Both the position numbers and the translations under genes were made by a program. This document shows, piece by piece, positions 51,068 to 58,616 of a stretch of 64,000 bases of DNA. Positions within the stretch are counted from its first letter, which is position 1. Each line of letters begins with the position of its first letter. The stretch spans positions 4,360,898 through 4,424,897 of the forward strand of contig NZ_JAGINT010000001.1 of assembly GCF_017876295.1 (NCBI RefSeq). Direction: 5' to 3'. This DNA is from Kribbella aluminosa (GTDB lineage: Bacteria; Actinomycetota; Actinomycetes; Propionibacteriales; Kribbellaceae). The notes under the pieces are model-generated. The model was given only the letters and a program-made list of their open reading frames with translations, was not told where the DNA came from and did no database searches.

Positions 51068-53574
51068 CCGCGAGGTTGGGTAGCCCCGTGCGGCGTGTGC
51101 TCACGGATCCGCCGATCGAAGCGGCCACGATCATCACCGAGCATCCGGTGGACGATCTCCTTCGGCGCTATCCCCCGCGGCGGCCCGTCGATTCGTGGCC
51201 ACAGACGTATTTCTCGCGCGAGCAGGTGATGGAGTTGCTGCTGCACTCCCGCTATCGCTCGGCTGTCTACGAGACTGAATACGTGCGCCGTCGCGGTCTC
51301 AGGTGGGTGCTGAGCTGGCTGGAGACCTTTCCTGGGGAGTCGTGGCAAAGCCGATGGTTGGTCAGTGGCGCCGATGCGGCGGGTTGGGAATGGATCAAGC
51401 TCGTCGAGCGGTGGCTGAAACCCGACGCGGCAGTTTCGGCCAATGACCACTTCGCGCTCCTGAGTGGTGTCAACGCCTTGATCTACAGCGAAGTGGTGCG
51501 GCCGACCTACCGCTGGTTGCTCGGGCAGCGAGGGCCCACGAAGCTGCTCAAGCGAGTCAAGGCTGTCATCGACCCTGCCGGGTTCAGGCGTCTGCACGAG
51601 GTGGCCAGTAGTCTTGAAGGCGTTCACGACAAGCGCCTGCAGGAGGCGCTGAATCGGGTTGCCTGGATCGTGATTCACAAGGGCGGCGGTGTCATGGACG
51701 TCACCTTGGGCGACCTGCTAGAGCTGAACGAGGCAGCGAGGGCAAGGAACCGACTGCGGGTGAGGCACCTCAACCTCACCTATCAACTACTGCTCGGTGC
51801 AGGTGTCCTGCCCGACGGGCTCCCGCCCAACATCCGACCGCTGATCAGCCGCGGACAGGCCAGCGTCGAAGATATGGTCGACCGCTACGAGGTCGCCTGC
51901 CGGTCGGTGCGCGACCTCCTGGTCGCCTACCTCAAGGAACGCCAGCCCTCGGTCGACTACGTCACCTTGGACCGGACCAGCCACGATCTGGTGAAGCTTT
52001 TCTGGAAAGATCTGGAGCTTCACAACCCCGGCATCGAGTCCCTGCGCCTGCTGCCCGAAGTCGCAATCTCCTGGAAACAACGGGTGAAGGTCCTGCGGTC
52101 CAAGGACGGCACCTCGAAGGGCGAGCGGAAGAATTATCCGGGCGTGCTGCTGCAGGTCCGAGCCTTCTACCTTGACATCGCTCAATGGGCAGCCGAGGAA
52201 CCGGAACGATGGGCTCACTGGGTGGCGCCCTGTCCCGTCAAGGCGAACGAATGTGCTGTCCGCAAAGCGAAGCTGCACCGCAAATCCCGGATGGACCAAC
52301 GCACCCGCGACCAACTGCCAGCGCTGCCCTCCCTGGTCGACGCGCTGAACCAGTACCGCCGGCGCTGCGAGCAACTCCTGCAGGCCGCCCGGACCACAGC
52401 ACCGGGTCAGCCGTTCACCTGCCACGGCGAGCCCTGGACACGTCCGCAGATGCCTTACAACCACACGTCCAAGGTCTACGCCACTGACGACACCGGCCGG
52501 CGCCACGACCTGAGTACACGCGAAGACAGGGCGTTCTGGGCCTGGGCGCTGGTCGAGGTCCTGCGACACAGCGGGGCCAGGATCGAGGAAACGCTCGAAC
52601 TCACCCATCACGCCTTCGTGCAATACACGCTGCCCACGACCGGCGAGATCGTCCCGCTGCTGCAGATCGTTCCGTCGAAGACCGACACCGAGCGGCTAAT
52701 CCTGGTCTCTCCAGAACTCGGTGAGGTACTTGCCACCGTCATTCGCCGCATCCGCACCGACGGCGCGGCGGTGCCGCTCGTCAGCGCCAGGGATATCCAC
52801 GAGAAGACCTGGTCCGCGCCAATGCCGTTCCTGTTCCAGCGGCAGTACGCCTCCGAACGCCGGGTGATCAGCTCAGCCTGTGCCCGAGACCTGATCAAGA
52901 AGGTCGCGGAGGAAGCCGGATTCGCAGCCTCCTCTGGAGGCGAGGCTGTCACCTTCACCCCGCACGACTTCCGGCGGATGTTCGTCACAGACTTGGTCAT
53001 GAACGGTCTCCCGCCCCACATTGCCCAGGTCATCTGCGGTCACCAGGACATCAACACGACGATGGGCTACAGGGCTGTCTACCCGCAGGAAGCGATCAGC
53101 AACTTCCGCGGCTTCCTCGCCCGACGACGATCGACCCGGCCAGGTGCCGAATACCGCACCCCCACTCCCGAGGAATGGGACGAGTTCCTCGGCCACTTCG
53201 AGAAGCGGAAGGTCTCCACGGGATCGTGCGCGCGTGCCTTCGGAACTCCCTGCATCCATGAACACGCCTGCGTCCGTTGCTCGATGCTCCGTCCCGACCC
53301 AGCCCAACGCCCCCGCATGACCGAGATCAGAGACAACTTGATCTCACGCATCGCGGAAGCCGAACGCGAGGGATGGCTCGGCGAAGTCGACGGACTGAAG
53401 ATCAGCCTGGCCGGAGCCGAGGACAAGCTCCAGGAAATGAAACGGCTGGAACAACGCTTCCCGACCATCCACCTCGGCATGCCCGACTTCAGCCGCGTGA
53501 CCGCCACGACCATCACCCCTGCTCAGACCGGACTGGAGCCACCAGGGCTATTGACCACCAACACTATTGACTGA
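51064..53574 (+). CDS. Large tyrosine recombinase (second of the pair)
   Basis: The 836-aa protein has a long N-terminal region of unknown structure and a C-terminal catalytic domain (from about 500) with Arg in HSGARIEETLEL, Lys in VPSKTDTER, HDFRRMF, GHQD and Tyr in GYRAVYP. After it come cysteines in a zinc-type pattern (GTPCIHEHACVRCSML) and a coiled-coil-like tail. Size and layout resemble TnpB of Tn554-like transposons. It is coupled by overlap to the first recombinase and ends at the operator of the TetR gene. Confidence 0.85.
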   Translation: MTARLGSPVRRVLTDPPIEAATIITEHPVDDLLRRYPPRRPVDSWPQTYFSREQVMELLLHSRYRSAVYETEYVRRRGLRWVLSWLETFPGESWQSRWLVSGADAAGWEWIKLVERWLKPDAAVSANDHFALLSGVNALIYSEVVRPTYRWLLGQRGPTKLLKRVKAVIDPAGFRRLHEVASSLEGVHDKRLQEALNRVAWIVIHKGGGVMDVTLGDLLELNEAARARNRLRVRHLNLTYQLLLGAGVLPDGLPPNIRPLISRGQASVEDMVDRYEVACRSVRDLLVAYLKERQPSVDYVTLDRTSHDLVKLFWKDLELHNPGIESLRLLPEVAISWKQRVKVLRSKDGTSKGERKNYPGVLLQVRAFYLDIAQWAAEEPERWAHWVAPCPVKANECAVRKAKLHRKSRMDQRTRDQLPALPSLVDALNQYRRRCEQLLQAARTTAPGQPFTCHGEPWTRPQMPYNHTSKVYATDDTGRRHDLSTREDRAFWAWALVEVLRHSGARIEETLELTHHAFVQYTLPTTGEIVPLLQIVPSKTDTERLILVSPELGEVLATVIRRIRTDGAAVPLVSARDIHEKTWSAPMPFLFQRQYASERRVISSACARDLIKKVAEEAGFAASSGGEAVTFTPHDFRRMFVTDLVMNGLPPHIAQVICGHQDINTTMGYRAVYPQEAISNFRGFLARRRSTRPGAEYRTPTPEEWDEFLGHFEKRKVSTGSCARAFGTPCIHEHACVRCSMLRPDPAQRPRMTEIRDNLISRIAEAEREGWLGEVDGLKISLAGAEDKLQEMKRLEQRFPTIHLGMPDFSRVTATTITPAQTGLEPPGLLTTNTID

Positions 53575-53594
53575 CTGAGTCGGTCAGTTATAGT
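53570..53594 (+). promoter_or_regulatory. TetR operator and leaderless -10
   Basis: ACTGAC (53570-53575) and GTCAGT (53583-53588) form an inverted repeat around TGAGTCG. TATAGT (53589-53594) follows at once and lies 6 bases before the TetR ATG. The left half-site overlaps the recombinase stop codon. The layout suits autorepression. Confidence 0.6.
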
Positions 53595-53600
53595 CGGTTC

Positions 53601-54341
53601 ATGGTTCGGACGATTCCTTCAGACCGGTTCGCGGCGGTGGTTGCTGCGGCGGCGCGGGTGTTCATCACGCATGGCTATCAGCGTGCTCAGGTGCAGGATG
53701 TGGCTGACGAACTTGGGCTGGCCAAGGGCACGTTGTATGGCTACGCGCAGGGCAAGGCGGCCCTGTTCGCGGCCGCGGTGCGCTTCGCGGACGGGCATGA
53801 ACCGCTACCAGTGCCGGCCGATCTCCCGGTACCGGCGCCGGCGGATGGGGAGGTCGCGGCGCTGGTGTCCGACCGCCTGATCCGCGAGGTCGCAGACCTG
53901 AGGCTGGCCCGGGCGCTGACCGATCCCCTCCCCGCCGACGCGCCGCCGGCGGACCTCCGGGCGGAGTTCGTCGGCATCGTCACCGACCTGTACGCCCGCC
54001 TGGCCCGGCACCGGATCGCCATCAAGCTGATTGACAGGTGCGGCCCGGAGTTGCCCGATCTAGCCGAGGTGTGGTTCGGCACCGGCAGGCGGGCGAACGT
54101 CAGTGGCATCGAGGAGTATCTGGCCCGCCGTCAGCAGGCCGGCACCGTCAGTCTGCCCGGGCCGGCGCCGTTGGTGGCCCGCACGATCGTGGAGCTGTGC
54201 GCGCTCTGGGCGGTGCACTGCCACTTCGACCCCGCCCCCGGTCCCTCCGGCGCCGTCGCGTCCGTCGTCGTCGACGACGCGGCAGTTGCCTCGATGATCG
54301 CCGAAATTGTCGCACGAGCGACCACCCCAACCTTGAAGTGA
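53601..54341 (+). CDS. TetR family regulator
   Basis: The 246-aa protein has the N-terminal TetR helix-turn-helix (AARVFITHGYQRAQVQDVAD; LGLAKGTLYGYAQGKAALF) and a helical ligand-binding domain. Its ATG is preceded by a TetR-type palindrome and a leaderless -10. It is followed after 14 bases by a methyltransferase gene, a likely operon partner. Confidence 0.9.
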   Translation: MVRTIPSDRFAAVVAAAARVFITHGYQRAQVQDVADELGLAKGTLYGYAQGKAALFAAAVRFADGHEPLPVPADLPVPAPADGEVAALVSDRLIREVADLRLARALTDPLPADAPPADLRAEFVGIVTDLYARLARHRIAIKLIDRCGPELPDLAEVWFGTGRRANVSGIEEYLARRQQAGTVSLPGPAPLVARTIVELCALWAVHCHFDPAPGPSGAVASVVVDDAAVASMIAEIVARATTPTLK

Positions 54342-54355
54342 CCGGAGGCCACCCC

Positions 54356-55051
54356 ATGCTGCGACGACGCTCCTGCCCTCTCCCTTGCGCCGACCGGCGA
54401 CCCTGGCACCACCGCGCCCGCAGTGCCGTGGCAGCGGCGGTCGGGCGATATCTGTCCGGTCAGGCCGCCCGGCCATCTGGCGCGGTCGGCAGGTTGATGG
54501 GCCGCAACTGGGTCCGGGAGACCGCCGCGGTCAACGACACAGCCATTGAACTTCTGCGCCTGGTTCCCGGTGAGCGGATCTGTGAGATCGGCTTCGGTCC
54601 CGGTCGCACCTTGGAGCGGCTTGCCGCGGGCGGCGCCGAGGTCGTCGGCGTCGATGTCTCCCCGACCATGGTCGACACGGCCAGCCGCCGTAACGCCAAG
54701 TCCATCGCCGCTGGCCACATGCGCCTGCACCAAGGCGATGGCATCACGCTGCCCGTAGCCGACGATGGCCTCCACGCGGTCATCGCGGTACACACCATCT
54801 ACTTCTGGCCTGAGCCCATCACCACACTGGCCGACATCTCCCGAGCGCTTCGCTCAGGTGGCCTACTCGTCCTGGCCTTCCGGGCCGGCGAGCATCCACT
54901 ACCAGCCCGCTTCGACTCTTCTGTGTACAACGTGCCGACGACTGCCGAGGCCACTGCGTGGCTCCACACGGCAGGTTTCTGTGACATCCGCGTCGATCAC
55001 CGACCAGACATCGCCCCCACGATCGTGTGGGTCTCTGCAGCAACGCCCTGA
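54356..55051 (+). CDS. Class I SAM-dependent methyltransferase
   Basis: The 231-aa protein has motif I ICEIGFGPGRTLERL, the acidic VVGVDVSPTMVD strand, and LHAVIAVHTIYFWPEP. The first ~40 residues are basic. The methyl acceptor is unknown; small-molecule or lipid substrates are plausible. GGAGG lies 7 bases before the ATG. It is expressed with the upstream TetR gene. Confidence 0.82.
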   Translation: MLRRRSCPLPCADRRPWHHRARSAVAAAVGRYLSGQAARPSGAVGRLMGRNWVRETAAVNDTAIELLRLVPGERICEIGFGPGRTLERLAAGGAEVVGVDVSPTMVDTASRRNAKSIAAGHMRLHQGDGITLPVADDGLHAVIAVHTIYFWPEPITTLADISRALRSGGLLVLAFRAGEHPLPARFDSSVYNVPTTAEATAWLHTAGFCDIRVDHRPDIAPTIVWVSAATP

Positions 55052-55102
55052 CCAGCCGCATCGGACTACTGCCGACGGGCCACTCGATCCTTGCTGTCGG
55101 CC

Positions 55103-55679
55103 CTAGTCGCCTGCGATCGCGGTGACGGTGCCTCCGACGATGCTGGTGATGGTGTCTGCTGCCGTGGGCGGTGACGGCTTGCCCGCGTCCAGCCACGCGA
55201 TCACGGCTTCGACAGCGACGGTCGGTATCAGCTGCGCGGCCCACTGCAGCCGGTTCTCGTCATGGATCACTTCCCTTAGGTACGGCTCGGCGGTCGCGGT
55301 CATCGCTGCACGGAGCTCATCGGCGTGGCGGCGGAAGTCGGGCTCTTGGGCCGACTGGCGGAAGAAGAGCTTGAACCCGTCGGGGTTGTCCTGAGCGACC
55401 GCGATGAGTGCCTGAAGGCTGGACTCGGTGAGGTGGTTGGGATGTCCCGTGGCCTCGCGCAGCTGGTCGCTGACTTCGTCGAGGACCGCCTTGTACAGCT
55501 CGGTCTTGGAGTCGAAGTGCCGGTAGATCAGCACTCTGCTGACGCCGGCCCTCGGTGGCGACGTCCTCGAGGTTCGTCGCCGCGTAGCCGCTGCGGGCAA
55601 AAGCCCGGGCAGCGGCAGCGATCAGGGCCTGGCGCCGCTCGGGGCGCTTCATCAGCTTGCCTTCAGTCGGCGCAGCCAC
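55103..55679 (-). CDS. TetR family regulator, frameshifted as sequenced
   Basis: The N-terminus reads MAAPTEGKLMKRPERRQALI and then ARSGYAATNLEDVATE in one frame; the rest (AGVSRVLIYRHFDSKTELYK to the end) lies in another. Removing one G from GAGGGCC near 55557 restores a full TetR protein of about 191 aa. The GTG at 55679 has GAGGAG upstream. It is divergent from a second methyltransferase gene, with a palindrome between them. Confidence 0.78.
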
Positions 55680-55688
55680 GACTCTCCT

Positions 55689-55716
55689 CAAGTGTTTACA
55701 TCCGTGTTGACACTTG
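55689..55716. promoter_or_regulatory. Operator between TetR and methyltransferase genes
   Basis: CAAGTGT and ACACTTG form a perfect 7-bp inverted repeat with a 14-base spacer just upstream of the TetR GTG. A TTGACA (55707-55712) inside it may be the -35 of the plus-strand methyltransferase gene. Confidence 0.5.
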
Positions 55717-55741
55717 CTTGTTAACACCTCATGGTAGTGCC

Positions 55742-56401
55742 ATGCCAGCACAGATGTCGCACCCGCTGTTCGCCCGTGTGTACGCCCGCCTCAGACCGGT
55801 GATGGATCGCCAAGGTGTGGCCGAGCATCGCGGCCGCCTGCTCACGGGCTTGGCCGGCCGTGTCCTCGAGGTCGGGTGTGGTGACGGCGGGAACTTCGCT
55901 CACTACCCGGCCGAAGTCACTGAGGTCATTGGCGTCGAGCCCGAGCCCTACCTGCGCACCAAAGCGGCAGAGCGCTCGCGTGAGGTCGACGTGCCGGTCA
56001 CCGTGGTCGACGGGCCGGCGGAACAACTGCCGGTCGACGACGGCTCGTTCGACGCCGTCGTGGTCTCGCTGGTGTTGTGCTCGGTGGCCGATCCGGGCCA
56101 AGCGCTGAAGGAGGCCTACCGGGTACTGCGCCCTGGTGGCGAGCTGCGGTTCTATGAGCATGTCGCCGCACCGGCTGGTGGCCGCCTGGCGAGGGTCCAG
56201 TGGGCCGCGGACGCGACGTTGTGGCCTGTGTTGATGGGCGGCTGTCACGTGGCCCGCGACGCGGCGGCGGCGATCAGCGCCGCTGGGTTCGTCATCGAGG
56301 AGATCGACCGTTTCGACTTTCCACCCGGTCAGCCGTCGCCTGCCTCGCCGCACATCCTCGGTCGCGCGACTCGCCCCCAGACCAACGGGACGGCGTCATG
56401 A
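55742..56401 (+). CDS. Class I SAM-dependent methyltransferase (UbiE-like)
   Basis: The 219-aa protein has motif I VLEVGCGDGGNFAHYP, VIGVEPEPYLRTKA, FDAVVVSLVLCSVADP and the post-motif YRVLRPGGELRFYEHV, typical of UbiE/Methyltransf_11 enzymes. The acceptor is unknown. It is divergent from a TetR gene and overlaps the following ABC ATPase start by 4 bases (ATGA), so it once formed an operon with that transporter. Confidence 0.85.
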   Translation: MPAQMSHPLFARVYARLRPVMDRQGVAEHRGRLLTGLAGRVLEVGCGDGGNFAHYPAEVTEVIGVEPEPYLRTKAAERSREVDVPVTVVDGPAEQLPVDDGSFDAVVVSLVLCSVADPGQALKEAYRVLRPGGELRFYEHVAAPAGGRLARVQWAADATLWPVLMGGCHVARDAAAAISAAGFVIEEIDRFDFPPGQPSPASPHILGRATRPQTNGTAS

Positions 56402-56547
56402 ATGGCGCTGGCATCGAGGTCCGTGGCCTGGCGAAGTCGTTCGGCACGGTGCGGGCGGTCGACGATCTGAGTTTCGAGGTTGCTCCCGGGACGGTCACGG
56501 GGTTCCTCGGGCCGAACGGCGCCGGGAAGACGACCACCGTTCGCTAG
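56398..56547 (+). pseudogene. ABC transporter ATPase cut off after Walker A
   Basis: Forty-nine codons encode the normal start of a DrrA-like ABC ATPase (IEVRGLAKSFGTVRAVDDLS) through Walker A GPNGAGKTTT, then VR and a stop. The Q-loop, signature and Walker B are missing. The break coincides with a drop in GC content and the start of a serine recombinase region, so an element has inserted here. The rest of the gene should lie beyond the right end of the element. Confidence 0.85.
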
Positions 56548-56553
56548 CGGAAC
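56539..56553. other. Probable left attachment site of the serine-integrase element
   Basis: GTTCGCTAGCGGAAC is a near-perfect palindrome centred on CTAG, at the point where ABC homology stops. Serine integrases recombine at such short, imperfectly symmetrical sites with a central dinucleotide. The exact crossover cannot be set without the other end. Confidence 0.5.
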
Positions 56554-56597
56554 AGACTCCCTACTTGACCTAGAGTGATCAACAGGGAGGTAGTTCC

Positions 56598-58155
56598 GTG
56601 ACGGGTATGACGTTTACGCGCAAGGTTTGGTCCGACAAAATAGCCCTGCTAATGGCCGGTACTGGGGTTGGCGCGCTGAGTTATGGCCGTGCGAGCAAGG
56701 ATAAGAAGAAAGAAAAGTACTCGGTCGGTACTCAGTTGAACATGAATGACGAGAACATTAACCGGCATTCGTGGAAGAAAGTAGCTGAGTTCAGCGATAA
56801 CGATGTATCCGCCTCGCGGCACGCACCGGAGGCGAAGCGGAAGCGGAAAGACTTTGAGCGTCTTATCCTTGCAATCAAGTCGGGCAAGGGTGACGTATTG
56901 GTCCTGACGGATATGTCTCGGTCACAGCGGATGCTTGCCGTATACGCCATGTTGCGTGATCTCTGTTACGACAATGGATTGTTCTTCTGGCTGGTAGAGG
57001 GAAACCTGTATGACCTTCGGGTGACGGCGGACCGGGCGTCTTTGGGTCAGCAGGCTTTGAATGCTGAAACTCAGGTGGACACGATCCATGACAATACGTC
57101 GCGTGGTTTGAAAGGCCAGATTGACGCTGGTCGCCCGCATGGTCACGTTCCTTACGGCTATGAGCGTTTCAAGAATCAGAAGACAGGTGCTTTCGAGCGC
57201 CAGGATTTCGACCAGACTTCGTATGTCGTGAAAAAGGAAGACGGCACCGAAGAGACTTACACGCCGTATAGCATCGTGCGGGAAATTTTCTGGCATGCGC
57301 GACGCCTTGTGACCGAAACGGCTATCGCGAACCTGTTCAACGCTCGCGGCATTCCGTCGCCTAGTGGCAAGTTGTGGTCACGGCAGACAATCAGGAGCAT
57401 TGCGACGAATCCGGTCTATGTCGGCAAGCGTGCACATTTCCGCGAGGCTGTGACCGATGGCCAGTGGAAAGGGATTGTTACACCGAAGGTTTTCCACAAT
57501 GTGCAGGCAATTATCAGTAGGGCAGTGGAGTCCGGGCCGCACGCACCGGCCTTTCTCCCGGGTCTGGTTGCTGTCGTATGCGTCGAACTGCGGCGAGTGC
57601 GGTTCGTGGATGCACAGCAAGCACAAGCAGGACAGGAAGAAACGGAAGTCTGTCGTGTACTCGTGCGCCGATAGTGCTTGCGCTTCGGTGGATATCTCGA
57701 AGTTCGACAGCTATGTAGAGGCGTCGCTTGTTTCGTGGCTTTCACGGCGTGACATCTACGAAAAGATGGTCTCGCTGACCAGCAAGCATGATTCGGATAT
57801 CACCATCTATGAGACTGCGATTGCGGAAGCACGCGCGCAGATTCGCGAGATCCCGGCTTTGTGCAAGGCGGGCAAGTTGAGTATTGCTCTGGCTGGTGAG
57901 ATTGAATCGCAGATGAATGCCAAGATCGGCGAGGCGCAAGACGCGATCCGCGCGGTTGCCGTTCCGGATATTCTGATGGATTTGATCGGGCCGGACGCTG
58001 CCGAGCAGTGGGCTTCCATTGCTGATATCGAACTGCGGCGGCAGATTATCAAGTTGGTTTGCGCGCCCCGTCTGCGGTCGGCGAACAAGAATCCCCGTAT
58101 GCCGTTGGCTGACCGTGTGTCGTTCGGTGGCCTGATGGGAGACCTTGCCGCCTGA
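56598..58155 (+). CDS. Large serine recombinase (integrase), frameshifted as sequenced
   Basis: About 518 aa after correction. The resolvase domain has SYGRASKDK with catalytic Ser33 and the Arg motif DMSRSQR; a Recombinase domain follows (GRPHGHVPYGYERF; IPSPSGKLWSRQTIRSI), then a zinc ribbon (NCGECGSWMHSKHK; CADSAC) and a coiled-coil tail. The frame shifts by one extra base between about 57530 and 57565, again in a G/C-rich run. The GTG at 56598 has GGGAGG 7 bases upstream. Codon use is less GC-biased than in the chromosome. It should integrate and, with a directionality factor, excise the element. Confidence 0.88.
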
Positions 58156-58186
58156 GAACCCCGTTGCCTGCCTGTAAACGCGAGAG

Positions 58187-58222
58187 GCGACCGGCCGGAC
58201 CTATTCGGGTATGGCCGGTCGC
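58187..58222 (+). terminator. Integrase terminator
   Basis: GCGACCGGCC and GGCCGGTCGC form a perfect 10-bp stem, followed by CTTTTGCT. It lies 31 bases after the recombinase stop. Confidence 0.8.
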
Positions 58223-58228
58223 CTTTTG

Positions 58229-58393
58229 CTATGCCTGCCTGTCTAGGTCGTCGCCGAAACCGAGGACCAGTGCGAGGGTTTCTATCGCGTCGTCGTCGGG
58301 GAGTGGCATTGCGGAGACTCGCGCAACAATTGCGGGATCGGTTGGTTTGTAGGGTTTGTTCTTCCAGTAGTCACTGAGTGGCAGTTTCAGCAT
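58229..58393 (-). CDS. Small hypothetical protein of the mobile element
   Basis: A 54-aa frame begins MLKLPLSDYWKNKPYKPTDP and ends in an acidic LPDDDAIETLALVLGFGDDL region. The composition is protein-like and its codon use fits the element. It lies downstream of the translocase gene on the same strand. The ribosome binding site is weak (GGCGGG). Function unknown. Confidence 0.5.
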   Translation of the reverse strand: MLKLPLSDYWKNKPYKPTDPAIVARVSAMPLPDDDAIETLALVLGFGDDLDRQA

Positions 58394-58503
58394 TTGCCCG
58401 CCAATGTTTGCGGGTTTTTGCTGTTGTGGTTCTGTTTTCTCCTTTCTCGCCTTTGCGGCGTTGGGTTGGCGTGGCGTGGTGGGCGCTGTGAACCCCCTTC
58501 CCA

Positions 58504-58546
58504 GGGTGGCCGGACCGGGCCTTGATCAGGTCCGGTCCGGCCACCC
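58504..58546. terminator. Long hairpin after the translocase gene
   Basis: A 19-bp stem with one mismatch (GGGTGGCCGGACCGGGCCT against its partner) encloses TGATC. It lies 71 bases past the translocase stop. Confidence 0.8.
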
Positions 58547-58616
58547 TTGAATTGGTGACGTTTTGTGACTGTGCGGGAAGTGTCTCCGAAGTGTCCACGG
58601 TGCCCGGATGTGTGCC

